A stretch of DNA of 64,000 nt from Byssochlamys sp. IMV 00236 (taxonomy: Eukaryota > Ascomycota > Eurotiomycetes > Eurotiales > Thermoascaceae): positions 227,416 through 291,415 of the forward strand of contig MSJH02000137.1 in the NCBI GenBank assembly GCA_001931875.2, given 5' to 3'. Positions 1-13,562 of the stretch are shown in pieces. The stretch's first letter is position 1, and each line of letters opens with the position of its first letter. The translations under genes and the position numbers were made by a program. Under the pieces are notes generated by a model. That model was not told the origin of the DNA. It ran no database searches and saw nothing but the letters and a program-made list of their open reading frames with translations.

Positions 1-3000
1 TTATTAATATACTAATTCTATAGCTGCAATATATATTTAATAGTTAAGAGCTTTTTTTTATAAATAGGGTAGTTTAATTCTATACTACTAAGTTTGCGTC
101 TATTATATATAATAGGGTATAGTTAGTTCTCCTTATCTTATTATATAAATATATACCTAATTACTTACTCTAATATATTTATTTTAATAATAAACGGTTC
201 TTCTTAAACTAGCTATATAAGCACTAATTATAAAGCTAATACTAATTAGATCTATATAAAGGCTACTTTATATATAGTATTTTATATAATTAGGCGAAAC
301 TTTCTTTTTTAAGTTACTTTATTAGCCTCTTTTAATAGGTCTAATAATAGAGCTACTATCTATAAAAAATATTATATAAACCGCTAATAGTAGGTAGCTA
401 ATCTTAAAAATTGCTAAACCTTATAGATATTTTTTAATTAAAGCTATTTAGTAATAGCTTTTACCTTATTTAATATTAAGTAAATATATCTTCCTCCTAT
501 AATATATTTATAGAATTCTAGTTCTAGTGCTATAAAAATATACTTTATTAGCTTAGTATATAGTTAGTTTTCCTATAAGGTTTATAGAATATCCTTAATA
601 TGCCAATAATATTCCTCCCTTATATCTGAGAATACTAGGATATTATCTAGGTATATTATATATATTTTGCCAAGGTACTCGCGCAAAATAGAGTTTATTA
701 TAGTCTGAAATATTGCTAGGGCATTTATAAGGCTAAATAATATTACTAACTATTTAAACTTCTTAAAGATTATATTAAAGGCTATTTTTAAGATTATATT
801 TTTGCCTATTTAAACTTGCTAATACCCGGAGAGTAAGTTAATCTTAGTAAAGTATTGCGCTAATCTAATTATATTAAAGAGTTCTTAGATCTATAATAAG
901 AAGTATCTATTTTAAATTAATAGTTTATTTAAAGCCCGGTAATTAATATATATTCTCTATTCCCTTCCTTTCTTTTTAATAAAAAAAATAGGGAATCCCT
1001 AGGGACTAGCTAAGAGTTATATTAGTCCTTTAGCAATTAATTCTTCTAGCTGCTTCTTTAACTCCTAGAGATAATTATATAATAAGGGGTAAGAATTAAT
1101 ATTTACTAGTTTCGCGTTCCCTATATTAATTTTATATTTAAATTCTTTATTAGGTAATAATATAAGTAGTAGTTCTATATAAAATATAGCCTTATATTTT
1201 ATTAATAATATCTAAAGTTTAGGGTCTATAATTTTTACTAGGGGAATTAAGTTATTTAATCCTTTTAATTTTACTAGTCTAATTAGCCCTAATAATGCTT
1301 TTATAGTACTTTTATATAGGGCTTATATTATTTAGGCAGCAGATAAGATATTTAATATTACCTCTAGCGCTCTTTCTAACTTATATCTTATATTAATAAG
1401 GTCTAATTAGTGCTATTAGCCCTATTAATCTTTTAATTATATTCTTAAGTTTCTTTAATTAATATAAGGATTATACTTCTTTAGCTAGTTCCTCCCTAGG
1501 ATTAAATTATAATCTTATATATTAATCTCCTATATATAAATCCTTTTTATCTAACTCTTTATATATAAGAGGAGGTATTTGCTTACTGCGGCTATTATAT
1601 AGCCTTTATTAAAAAATTTAATCTACAGGGGTTATTTCTCTTCCTAATATTTTTTTAACTATATTTTATAGAGTAACCGCTTTATTATAAATATATAACT
1701 TATACTTAAATTTATTAAAATTTAAATTTTTTAGGCCTTTTTAGGCGGCCTAATCTACCCTTAGAAAAGGCTTATTAATTCGCTTAATATAAATAGGTAA
1801 CCTTTTTAATTAGGCTGCTTAATATTCTATATAATTATTTCTTATTCCTCTTCTCTTTTATTCTGCTCTAGGTTAAGATTATCTAGTATCTCTAAGGTAT
1901 TCTTTTATTAAAAAGCCTAGTGCAAATAATTAATAAGAGCTTCTAGGCTTATTAATCCCTAATATTTTTTAATCTAATAGTAGTTAGCCCAATTACCCTA
2001 TTATATAGGTTTATCTAGTATTTACTCTACTTATATCTTATTTATCTACACTTATAGTATGTATTTCTCTGCCTATACTATAAAGCCTATATAGGTAAGT
2101 TCTTTTTAGGCCTATTTAGGCTTATAATAGCGGCTGCTAATTAGGCTATATTTAAATTTATTAGATTATCTACTAGGGGGTTTATATATTCCCCTATCTT
2201 TAAGTAAATTGCCGCTAGGCCCTGCTCTTATTATATAAAGTAAATAATTACTTAGTTTAGTATTATTAGTTTATTCTTATATTAATACTATTCTACCTAT
2301 AATTTTAGCTTAGTATTCTTTATTACCTTTTATAAGATTACTTTTTTTAATAGGTTAATATCTAGCAGTAAGATAATCTCTTATAGTATTAATATATATT
2401 CCTAAAAGAGTTAGAATCCTTATTTATAGTTTTTATATTATTCCTAATATTTTTTCTAATTATTATAGTCTTAGAAATTATTTAAGAGCTACTTTTAAAA
2501 CTTTTTAAGTATATTAATATTAACTGCTTCCCCTTTCTCAGCTTTTATATAGAGGTTTAATTATTTAATCTCTATATTACCTTGCAGGTAGTTTTAGGCT
2601 AATATTACTTTCTGCTACTTAGTAGCTACTTAGCTTATTAGGTCCTTCTTATTTTTAAAATATTATTTTATCTTATTAATCTATTTTAGCGCTATATTAT
2701 TTCTAATCTAACTGTTATATTTTAATATATACGCTAGTTTAAATACCTTATAATAGGTTATCGCTGCAGCTAAAGTTAGATTATTATTCCCTTTAGGCGA
2801 GGTTAATATTATACTAGCTAGGGTAATAATATTTAGGCTAGCTGATAATATTAGCTATTTATTACCCTTTTCTTATAATATATGCGCTTGCTGCTTATAT
2901 ATTTATTATCTTATTTAATATTCCTTTGCTATTCTTAGATTTAGCTATTCTAATTAGCTATAATATTTAGAGGGTATAGCCGCGGCTAACCCCTTAAATA

Positions 3001-4023
3001 ACTTATATACCTTTAGGCTTAGCAGTACTATTTATGCCGGCTCTTATATTAATTATAGCTATAGCTAAAATTATAGTTATTATAATTACTATTCTATAGT
3101 TATAAATTCTTTAAGTATTTTATATTAGATAGGTTAGGGTAGTAGATTAAGATATAATCTTTTAAATAAGTTAAAAATATAAGAATTCTTATTATATCCC
3201 TTATAATTAGTTAGTAGAGTATAGCCCTAGGCTATTATTTTTTTATAAATTTACTGCTCGGGCGGTCTTAGTATAATATACTACTAAATATAATTTTGTT
3301 TATAGAGATTATATAGCCCCCTTATATCTAAGTAAGCATATCTTCTATCTATATATTCTATAGAATTACTAGATTAGCCGTTTAATAGGGCTAGGCCCTA
3401 TTGTATAAATAAGCGGGCCAATTAGCTAAGCTAATTAGTTCTTTTAATAAGAGAGGCTACTCGCTCGGTCGCTTAAATTATATAATATCTTAATATTACA
3501 ATATAAAAAAATCCTAATTAATATACTAATAAAGAGATTAAAGCTAAATATAAAGAATATAAAAAAATAGTAAAAAAAAGAAGTAAAAAGAAAATAAAGA
3601 TAATAACTTAGATTAAAATAATAATTAAACTAAGAAATAAATAGAGAAGAAATAAATAAAAATTAAGAAGCTAATAGTAAAGAAATAATATTACTTATAA
3701 GCTAAGTATAATTATTTATATAATTATTAGTTATATAGCTATACTAATTCTTAGTAAGAGATAAATTATTAAATGCTATTATCTCCTTAACTTAAGCTAA
3801 AATATACTAAATATAATAATTATCAGAAACGCGCAGAGTATTCTTATATATTTAAATACTATATAGACTAATATAATTAAAAGTAAGCTATATAAACTTC
3901 TGCTATATACTTATAAAAAAGATAAAGAAATTATTAAAAGGCTCTTTTAAAGAAGGCTATAGATAATAATCTTAAAAAACTAAGTATTTCCTAATATTAG
4001 TAGTAGGGTAAATTAAAAAAATC
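1..4023 (-). mobile_element. RIP-degraded Ty3/Gypsy retrotransposon relic, truncated by window edge
   Basis: This stretch is extremely AT- and TpA-rich and no long ORF survives. On the minus strand, 627-653 reads Y-L-D-N-I-L-V-F-S. This is the Gypsy reverse-transcriptase catalytic box (normally YLDD) with the second Asp changed to Asn, the change expected from G-to-A mutation. Around 960-1060 the minus strand keeps remnants of the upstream RT region (a Lys-rich F-F-x-x-K-x-x-G-type stretch). In minus orientation the integrase would lie left of base 1, so the element is cut by the window, and gag-like sequence would occupy about 1500-3400. I could not define an LTR for it. The outer element at 4029 was inserted at or beyond its right end. 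The Gypsy class is well supported by the RT box; the boundaries are not. Confidence 0.7.
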
Positions 4024-4028
4024 CTTTA
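4024..4028. repeat. Target-site duplication CTTTA (left)
   Basis: The 5 bp immediately left of the 5' LTR are CTTTA, identical to 18828-18832 immediately right of the 3' LTR. This length is typical of Ty3/Gypsy integration. Confidence 0.85.
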
Positions 4029-4187
4029 TATAATAGAAGAGGTTAGTATTAGCATAGTAGGCTATACCGCCTATAGTACTATCTAGGTTATATTAGCAAA
4101 TAGCTATATCCTCAGTAATAGTAGCACTTAAAGAAATTAATCTTTTTATATTCTTTATTTAGCCTTAGCTATATTAGCCTTATTATA
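4029..4187 (+). repeat. Left (5') LTR of outer Gypsy element
   Basis: This 159-bp repeat begins TATAATAG and ends TTATA. Undoing C-to-T change by comparison with the right copy gives the usual TG...CA ends (TGTAA...TTACA). It aligns without gaps to 18669-18827, and every difference I checked is a C/T or G/A transition, so the divergence is RIP-like rather than random. Confidence 0.9.
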
Positions 4188-7100
4188 AGTAGTAGTATAT
4201 TCTAAATCTAGGCATCTTTAACTATCTCTATCTTAAGCTTTAGGATATTAGACTATTTAGCATAGAGCTTTATATAAATAGCTAAGATAATTTTAATATT
4301 ATTATAATACTGCAAGCTAAAGCCTATATTTAATTTTATTCTCTTCTCTCCTTAATCTCTGCTTATAATCTTATTATAAGTTATATTAATTGCCTTTTAA
4401 TTTATAGCTTTTTAGATAAGCTAGTTAAGCTATAAAGATTAACTCCCCTAGATTATTTTATTCTTAATTAATTTTATTATTTTATTTTATCTAGCATTAA
4501 AAGGGAGTTTAATATTAGCATATATTATAGTTAATTTAATTATATCTAGGGGTAATACTATTCTATAGGCAAAAATTTTTTCTTTTCCTATAGACTAGAT
4601 AATTAACTAAAATACTCTAAACTAAGTTATAAGCAGCTTTTATAAAGCGATAAAGGTACTAATTAATAACTTTATCTTCTTATCCTAATAATAGAAGCAA
4701 AAGATATAGTTAAAAAAAAGCAATATAAAAACTAATTAATTTATTAAATTATAGCTGCTTTAAGATATTATTATTATATATAATATAAGTAAGGGCCTTT
4801 TTTAACCCTTAAAGGAATATCCTAATATTCTTAGACTAGGGATATTATATATTAGAATATCCTATAAATATCTCTAATATCTCTTTAGAATTTTTATAAA
4901 TATAATTTAATAAGCTATTATATTTAAGAACTAACTTTTATTTATTAGTCTTTAATATTAGTAGACTATCCTTAAGTAGGCTAAGTAAAGATTACACTAT
5001 AAATAATAAACAGCTAAATAGAGGAATAAGTATTATAAATAATAAAAGACCTATCTGCAATATTATAATACTATTAATTAAAGGTAAAGAAATAAGTAAT
5101 AATATAGAGGCTAAGCTATCTAGGGCTAAACTATTAATAAAAGTTAATCTTAATTCTATAAATACTAATACCTTACTTATACAGATAATAAAGATAATAA
5201 TTAAATTAAATAAAATAATAATTAAGACTATAATAAGGCTAGTAAAGTAAAATTAAGATATTCTTTATAAGCTTAGTAAATAGCGGGAGTAAGATATATA
5301 ATCTAATAAAAATTATTCTACCTTAGGCAATAATTATAATAATAACTAGGATATTGCTAGTAATATTATAACTATACTAATAAGATTATATCTAAATAGC
5401 TTAGCCTCCTAAAAGTAAAAAGAACTTAGGTTCTTTTAACTAGATTTAAAAAACTATAAGTATATAGAAATAGGGCTAATAATAACTATTAGTAGTTAAA
5501 CATTCTATAGAGATATTTATCTCTTTATTAAATATATTTAAAACCTTATTATAATTAAGGATAATAAATTAGTCTAGCTATAGCTTTATATATCTCTTAA
5601 GGAATAAGTATTATAATAATATATAGTAAAGCTTTCTAAATTTAAATAAGATAATCTATATATATATTTTATTAAGGAAGCTTAAATTCTGCTACTATTA
5701 AAATAATTTAAGATTAATACTAATATTATAATACGCGAGCTAAAAAAAATATTATATTTTATAGCTAATATTTAGAATAGAGTTATATTATAAAACTTTA
5801 TATAAATAGTTATTAGGCTATATAAGGTAATAGGACCTAGCATAACCTATATATAGCTTTATTTAACATAGATAAAGTTTTTATTATATATATAAAAAGA
5901 CCTTATCTACTCTAATAAGAATATATTACTAGCTTAATTTATAAAGTTAATAAATAAGGCCTATATAATATAGCAGAACTAGGCCGATTTAAAGACTTAT
6001 TAATAATTAAGATAATATAATAAATATAATAATTATAGATATAGTAATAGCTATCTATAAGTACTATTATATTAAGTATATTGTTATAATAATTAATAAT
6101 AACTTAATCTAAGGCTATAACTATAATAGTAATCCTTAGATATAAGACCTGCTATTAATATTTCTTAAGATTAGATAAGATAATTTATTAATAGAGGAGG
6201 TAAAGAAAGTAGATTTATTATATCTTTTTAGGCACTATTTATATAAAACTATAACTAGATAAACTAAAGTATTACTATTTAATAAATATTCTTATAGAAT
6301 TATAATAAGGTCTAATAATTATTTATGCTAAATAACTAGTAAAACTAAGGTAATATTATTCTCTAATAAGCATATAATATATATATTAATAATAAGTTAG
6401 AAGAGCTAAGAATAGAAGATTTATTATTTATATTATAATAAATAAATATTAATAGCAGATAAAATAGCTCTTTTATAGACGGGTTTTATTAAGGCATATA
6501 TTATATATAATATAGAGATACTAGATTCGATAATAGGCCAGATAATAGTATTAAAGATATTAAGGATATAGTAGACTATATAAGAGATAATAGTTATAAT
6601 TAATTTATATACTATATTTAATTAAAAGCCCCTATATAAAAATACCGCATATATTTATATAAGTTTAAATTAAATAATAAACTATATTAATACTTTTAAA
6701 GCATTTAATTTAAATATAATAAAATAATAGTAATACTATAGATACCTATAATAACTAGAAATAAGATTCTCTAGATAGTATACTTTATAGCCCTAATGCA
6801 GCTATAAATAAGTACTAGATATTCCTTTAAAGAATAGTATTATATAAAGGTATTAGTATATATAGCAAACTTTTAAAAATATATTATTATCTGCTTAAAT
6901 AGTAGATACTCTATAATAATTATTAATAGTTAGTTTTTATAATAATAAGCCCTATATTTATTAATATAGGATATATTAAAAGTTATAATTAGAGATATTA
7001 GTAATATAATCTTGCTATCTACTTAGTTTATTTAACTCTAAATTAACCTGCCTATTACTCTTAATAGCTAAGATATTAAAGCTAGATTAAAAATAAAAAT

Positions 7101-7416
7101 ATATTTAGTTAAAGGGCTAAGAGTAAATATTCTTATAAATAATAATATATTTATACTATATAGGTTTATACTTAATTTAGGCAATAATACAGCTATTATT
7201 AATACCTGCTAAGGAGTTAAGATAGTAATAAAGGTTATAATAAAGCTAGGGTATTATATACTCTAACCTATTTATTTAGCTTAGCAGATAGTAATACTGC
7301 CAAGGACTAATATATAACTATTAGTTAAGGTAAAGACTAAATTAATTAATAATAAAGACTACCTTTTTAATCTATATTATAATTATATTACGCTATTCTT
7401 ATATATAGTTAATATA

Positions 7417-7421
7417 AATAT
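7417..7421. repeat. Target-site duplication AATAT (left, nested element)
   Basis: These five bases precede the left LTR of the nested element and are identical to 13558-13562. The sequence is AT-only, so chance identity is more likely than usual, but the exact LTR boundaries make it convincing. Confidence 0.75.
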
Positions 7422-7771
7422 TGTTAAGGTACGGGCTTAGGATACTAGTTAAAACGAATAGAATAAGGTAGTTAATATTAGAACTAGCTATAAGATCTCT
7501 ATCTAGCTAATTTAGACTAGAATAAGCTATTATAGGCAGGCTTAATAAATAAGATATAGCTTAAAAAGCTTAAATTCAGATTAGGCTATATATTAAAGAT
7601 ATCTTTATAAGGTTATATAGTTCCTTATATAATCTAGAAAAGTTTTACCTTGCTCTTTTAATTTATATAAGTATTATATAAATTAGAAGAGTTTAACCTT
7701 ATTCTTCTAACTTATATAAATATTAGCTAATAAATCTTAAGTAACTTATTTCCCGCGCTAATACTATAATA
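7422..7771 (-). repeat. 3' LTR of nested Gypsy element
   Basis: This 350-bp repeat starts TGTTAAGG and ends TAATA. It aligns end to end with 13208-13557, and the differences I checked are transitions only. Confidence 0.9.
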
Positions 7772-10700
7772 ATACTCTCTTTTTTAAGATTAAGCTCTAT
7801 TAAGACTATCTTTTAGTTTTAGCTTATTTAAATAGTAATAATAAAAATTTATAATAATTTCCTAAGTATACTATAAGTAATATATAGATTTTTTAATTAA
7901 ATTATTATAACCTATTTATTTAATAATATATTATAGTTAGGGGCTTCTATAGTTATAATATTTCTATTAAAAGTTTAAAATATCTTTAATAACTTATTTC
8001 TTAAGGCTATTAACTTTAATAAGTAATAGCAAGGGCTATTTTTATTTAAGTATAAAGTTTTTAATAATAGGGCAGAGCAGACTAATATTAAATATAAGAT
8101 AGATATATATTAAGATAGGCAGGTTAAGCTAATAGGTATATAGGCTAATAACCTTAATAATATAGAATAGGCTAAGATTCTTCTAGTTAAGCTTTTTCTA
8201 GAGACGCTAAGTATAAATATTCTAAATATTTAATTAAATAAACTATTCTATATAATAGTAGCGGGCTAAGATTTAATAATAATTAGTTTATTTTTTATAA
8301 TAGGCTTAAGCAATATAAATCTAGATATAGATATAATTTATAATATCTTATATTTTTTTAATAAAGGCTTTAGCGTCTTTAACAGCAGGCTAGTTTATAG
8401 GCTAAATAGGCTTAAATCCTATATAAGAATAGAACCTATAATTAATAAAAAAGGGTAATACTTTAATAATCTCAGAATAATAGGAGTTTAATATAAACTT
8501 AGCTAAAAATAGTTAGTTAACCTAATTATCTTGCAGGTAGCTAATATAAGCACGCAGGTATTATTTTAAGATAGTATTTATCCTTTTAGTTTAATTATTA
8601 GTCTTAAGATAATAAGCAGTAAATAGTAAGTTTATAATATTTAAATATTAAATTAAATATTTCTAAAAAACAATAATAAACTAAAAACCTTAATTAAATA
8701 TTATAATCTTTAGTAGCCTATAAAGCTTCTATATATAATAAATATATAATTATATTACTCCTTTAATATTGCAGATAGCTTAATAAGAAATAAAATACCT
8801 TATCTTTATAAGTTAGTCTATAGTAACTAGTATAGTATTATAATCTTAATAAGATATAAGTCTAATAATAAAATCTATTAAGATATCTTATTAAAAGTAT
8901 TTAGGGATAAGAAGCTAGTATAAGACCCTTTAGCGGCCTTTATTTAAGGGTATAATATAATAGTAGATATAGCAGTTCTAGGTCTAGTAATTTATATATT
9001 AATATATATTTAGCTAGTAGTACTCTTATAAGATTAAATTATAAAGCTTATATTTTCTAGGGTATTTAAATATATATTTATTATAATATTCTTATAACAG
9101 GTAGGCTTTTAGCTTATTATAATTAAGAATATATAGGTAGTTTTTATAATATAAATATCTTTTTCTTTACTAGTAATTAGCTAGCGTAATCTTAGGATAA
9201 TAATTAGCTTTATAGTCTAAGACTTATAGAATAGACTATATTAGGTTATTAAATAGGTAAGCTATATCTAGTAAGTCTTTAATATTAAATAAATACTTTA
9301 GTTTATTAAATATAGCAGGAGAACTTAGCTAATTTTATTTAATAAGTAGGGCTGCTTCTTTAATAGGCAGAATAATCTTTTTAATATGCTAGATTATCTT
9401 TTTAGCAGGCTAAATAATCTTAATAAACTAGTTAGGCGGTAGGGTGAACTAGATAAGTTCTTTAGGCTAAATAGTTTAACTTCTTAGAGTAAATTAAGCA
9501 GGTATTCCTATAAATTTAGTAAGATTTCTAGCCTTTTAAGCTATTAGGTTAGTGAAGCAGATATATTTTATTACTTAACTCCTAATAATAGCTTCTAGCT
9601 TTAGGGATCTTTAGATCTATAGGTTAAGGTTCTTTTTTTTTAAGACTATTTAACTTTAGTGCTGTAGCTATTTATTCCCCTTTTTAAAAAGATTCTCTAA
9701 TCTCTTAGTTAAGGTATTAGGCTTTACTTTTTATTTTTTAGGATAATATATAATTTAGAAATTAAACTAAGATAGAAACTTAGACTAATAGGCCTATTGC
9801 TGGTTCAACAGCTTAATTAATATAAAGTATTTTAGATTATAATAGTCTATAATAACTTTAATTAGTAATAGTATATCTTTAAGCTTAAGGCGCTACTTTT
9901 TAAAGCAGCGGACAATTATTAATAGTTCTTTATTATAAATCTTATAATTATATTCTATAGTAAAAAGCTTCTTTAAAAAAAATATAATAAGATATAGGAT
10001 TCTGTTATTATTATATTAGGATATAACTCTAGCTAATATATAGTTATTATTAGTTAGATAAGTTAATTTTAACTATAACCTTATAGGTCTAGTTAAATAG
10101 CTTTAAGATTAAGGCTTAAATAAATGTTTTTTTTAGAGCTTTAAAATTAGACTAATAGGCGGGTATCTAATTAAAGGGAACTTTTTTTTAGGTTAAGTTT
10201 ATAAGTAATATAATTATTTTAAAAAAATTATAAATAAACTGGCAATAAAAGTTACTAAACCTAATAAAAGCTTATATATTAATTATATAGGTTAGGGTCT
10301 TTTATTTAGCAATTATTTTTATCTTATTTAAGTTTATCTTAATATAGTCCTGGCTAATAATAATGCCTAAAAACTTAGTCTCTAAAATAATAAACTTATA
10401 TTTCTGGATTTTTATATATAAATTTACTTTATATAGCTTCTATAAGATAGCACAGATATATTAAATATATTTAAAATAAATTATGCTATATATTAGGATA
10501 TTATTAAGATATGTAATATAAAAGATATTAAGGTAATCTTGCAGGATATTATTAATAAACTATTAAAATATTACTAGTATTCTTATTAAGCTAAATAATA
10601 TTATTAATAATTTAAATAGGCTAAGTTAAGTGCAGAAGGCAGTTAGGTATTTTTATCCCTTTTTAATATAAAGATTATTAAATATAGAAATAATATTAAT

Positions 10701-13207
10701 CTTTATAAAGTACTTTATTCCTTTTAAGTTATTTAGGGTCTTTTTAATTAAGAGTAAAGAATATTAGTCTTTAATAATTATTATATTTAGGGCTTAATAA
10801 TCTATATAGATCTGTATTCTTCTATCGGGCTTTTTAATAAATAAAATTGAGAATATAGTAAGCAATAAGCTTAAGTAAATAAATCTTTTTTTTAGGTTTT
10901 TTTTAATCTATTTCTTTAGGACCTTTAATTTATCTTAAGATATAATATATAGGGGTTTAAAGGGGAGTAACTTCCTCTCTAGCAGCTTAATATTATAGTT
11001 ATAAAAATAATATAATAGTAGGTGCTCAGCCTCCTTAAGAAAAAAGATATTAATATAATCTTTAAACTCCTTAAGTAATAGGCGAGCAGGGTCTTCTTCT
11101 TAAATTTATTTAATCTTTAAAGCAGTATCTAGGTCTTCTAGAGTAATTATAAATATCTAGGTATTTTTTTAAGTATAGGCAGAATAGGCGGCTAGAGAAA
11201 TAAAGGCTATATTTTTTTTTCTAATCTTTTAAGTCTTAGGGATAAGTATTAGGGTAAAGCTTTTAGGGGGATATTATATAGAGTAGGTATCTTAGTTAGC
11301 TTTAAAAATATATTATAGTTTTCCTAATAATAATTACTATTAAAAATAATATTATAGGTAATAAATTATAAATATAGGTTATAATATTTTAATTAGAAAA
11401 GTCTTAAGATAATAAAATAGTGCGCTAATTAAATAATATAAAACTTAATATTCTTTTTAAAGTAATTCTTAATTTTTATATTTATTTAAATATAGTATAT
11501 AATCTTCCTATCTTTTAATTCTCTTCTATTAAATATATATAGAGTAATTAGGCTTTTTAAAGAGATAGGCTTTAACTTCTAGTCTTTAGCCTATTCTTAG
11601 TCTATAAACCCTTATCTCTTAGCTTTAATATTAAATAGGGTATAAGTTAGCAGATAAATCTTTTTTTTTCTAATATTATAGGCAGTATTATTAATTTTAA
11701 TTATTATAAGTATTTCTTAAGGTTAATTCTATAAATAGCGGCAGTAGAGATTTAAATAATATATAATTTTTAAGCTTAGCTATAATTTACTCTAGGCTTA
11801 TTTTTTTTACTAAAAACTAGCTAAGGAATAGATTATATAAGTCTAGGAACTAGATTATCTAAGGAATTTAGGGGCGGGGTTTATATATAGCTATAGTCTA
11901 GATTTTTTAGCAGTTATCTAAGTATAGGTAATCTCTAATATAATATTTTAAAGAGCTATAATAGAAGCAGGCGCTAGTTTTATAATATAATAAGCTATAT
12001 CCTCTCCCGCCTAAGCATCTAGAAATATTTAAATTTATTAAGTTATATAGCTGTGCCGAGGCTAATTTACTTTTTTATATAAGGCTTTTCTAAGGCTAGT
12101 TATTATATCTTATAGCTAGGGCAGGACTTAAAGCAGATAAAGGGGACTAAGTATATTAAATAGGTTTTAAAGCGGCGGTATAAGTCTTTATAATAAAGGG
12201 CTAATTTATAATATACTAGCAGCAGCGATTCTTAAAATTTTATAAGAATTTAATAAATTAGTAATACTTATAACTTAGGGGCTAGCTATATAATAATATT
12301 TTTTAGAATTTTTAATTAATAGCTTACTTAAATAGGGTAAATAATATTTTTTTAGGTATTTTTTTTTAGCGCTAGGCGCTAAAACTTAATAAAAAAGATT
12401 TTAAATTCTTTATTAATTTAATAAAGGTTAAATAGTTTACTATATATATTATTTATATAATTAGGGTTACTAAACACACACTCTAAAATATTTAAAATCT
12501 CTTAATAATTGCTAAGAATATAGGTCCTATCTCTAATATATAGCAATATTTAAGTATAGGGCGTACTTTTTAAGCGATTAATTATATAGGCTATATAGCT
12601 CTAAAGGGTTAGGAATTAGTCTTAATTAATTATTATCTTCTTTTAAATTTAGGCTATAAAGCGCTAAAGGTTCTTTTAGTTGCCTTTAAATTTATTTAAA
12701 TTAAAAAATCTTTTAAAAAATTTAAGGGTAAAGGAAGGTATAGCAGTAGGTATTTTAGGCATTTTTATTAAAATAATTATAAGTCTCTTAGTATTAAGCT
12801 TAAGTTTAAATATAATTAGAAATATATTTATAGTAGGTATAATTATATAATAAGCTTAATCCCTTTTAAAAATAGCCTAAACATATTATTATTCTTTTTT
12901 TTAAAGCTAGGTCTTTTAATATTACTAAATAGCTTTAAGTTTAGTAATTTTTTATTTAAATTTCTATTAAATAATAATAAAGTCTTACTAAAGCTTTTAG
13001 AAGTATACTTTAGCTTAATAGTTTATCTTATTTATAATAGTCTTAGCTTTATTAATATATTTATATACTAAATAATAATACTTATATTATTCTAGCTTAT
13101 AATTAGTAGTAATATCTTTAATAAACTTATCTAAGGCAGTTAGCAGGAATAGAAGAATTAAGGCAAATATTTTTAATAATATTAACTCTTAGGTAGGAGC
13201 TATATAG

Positions 13208-13557
13208 TATTAAGGTATAGACTTAAGATACTAGTCAGAATAAATAGAATAAGATAATTAATACTAGAACTAGCTATAGGATCTCTATCTAGCTAATTTA
13301 AACTAAAATAAGCTATTATAGGCAGGCTTAATAAATAAAATATAGTTTAAAAAGCTTAAATTTAGATTAGGCTATATATTAAAGATATTTTTATAAGGTT
13401 ATATAGTTCCTTATATAATCTAGAAGAGTTTTACCTCGCTCTTTTAACTTATATAAGCATTATATAAGTTAGAAGAGTTTAACCTTACTCTTCTAACTTA
13501 TATAAGTATTAGCCGGCAGATTTTAAGTAACCTATCTCCTGCGCTGGCACTGTAATA
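13208..13557 (-). repeat. 5' LTR of nested Gypsy element
   Basis: This is the 350-bp partner of 7422-7771. Its first base pair TA corresponds to TG in the other copy, as expected from G-to-A change. It lies upstream of the pol relic in element orientation. Confidence 0.9.
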
Positions 13558-13562
13558 AATAT
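13558..13562. repeat. Target-site duplication AATAT (right, nested element)
   Basis: This is the partner of 7417-7421. Outer-element sequence resumes immediately after it. Confidence 0.75.

Larger units (their letters stand above)
7422..13557 (-). mobile_element. Nested Ty3/Gypsy LTR retrotransposon inside the outer element (RIP-inactivated)
   Basis: The element is 6,136 bp and bounded by two 350-bp direct LTRs (7422-7771 and 13208-13557). A perfect AATAT duplication flanks it (7417-7421 and 13558-13562). The minus strand at 10485-10511 reads Y-L-N-N-I-L-I-Y-S, the Gypsy RT box YLDDILIYS with both Asp changed to Asn. A pyrimidine run (CTCTCTTTTTT) just inside the left LTR is the complement of a polypurine tract. 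Orientation is therefore minus, with 13208-13557 as the 5' LTR. All frames are broken by stops. It interrupts the outer element between its left arm and its RT-integrase arm. Confidence 0.88.
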
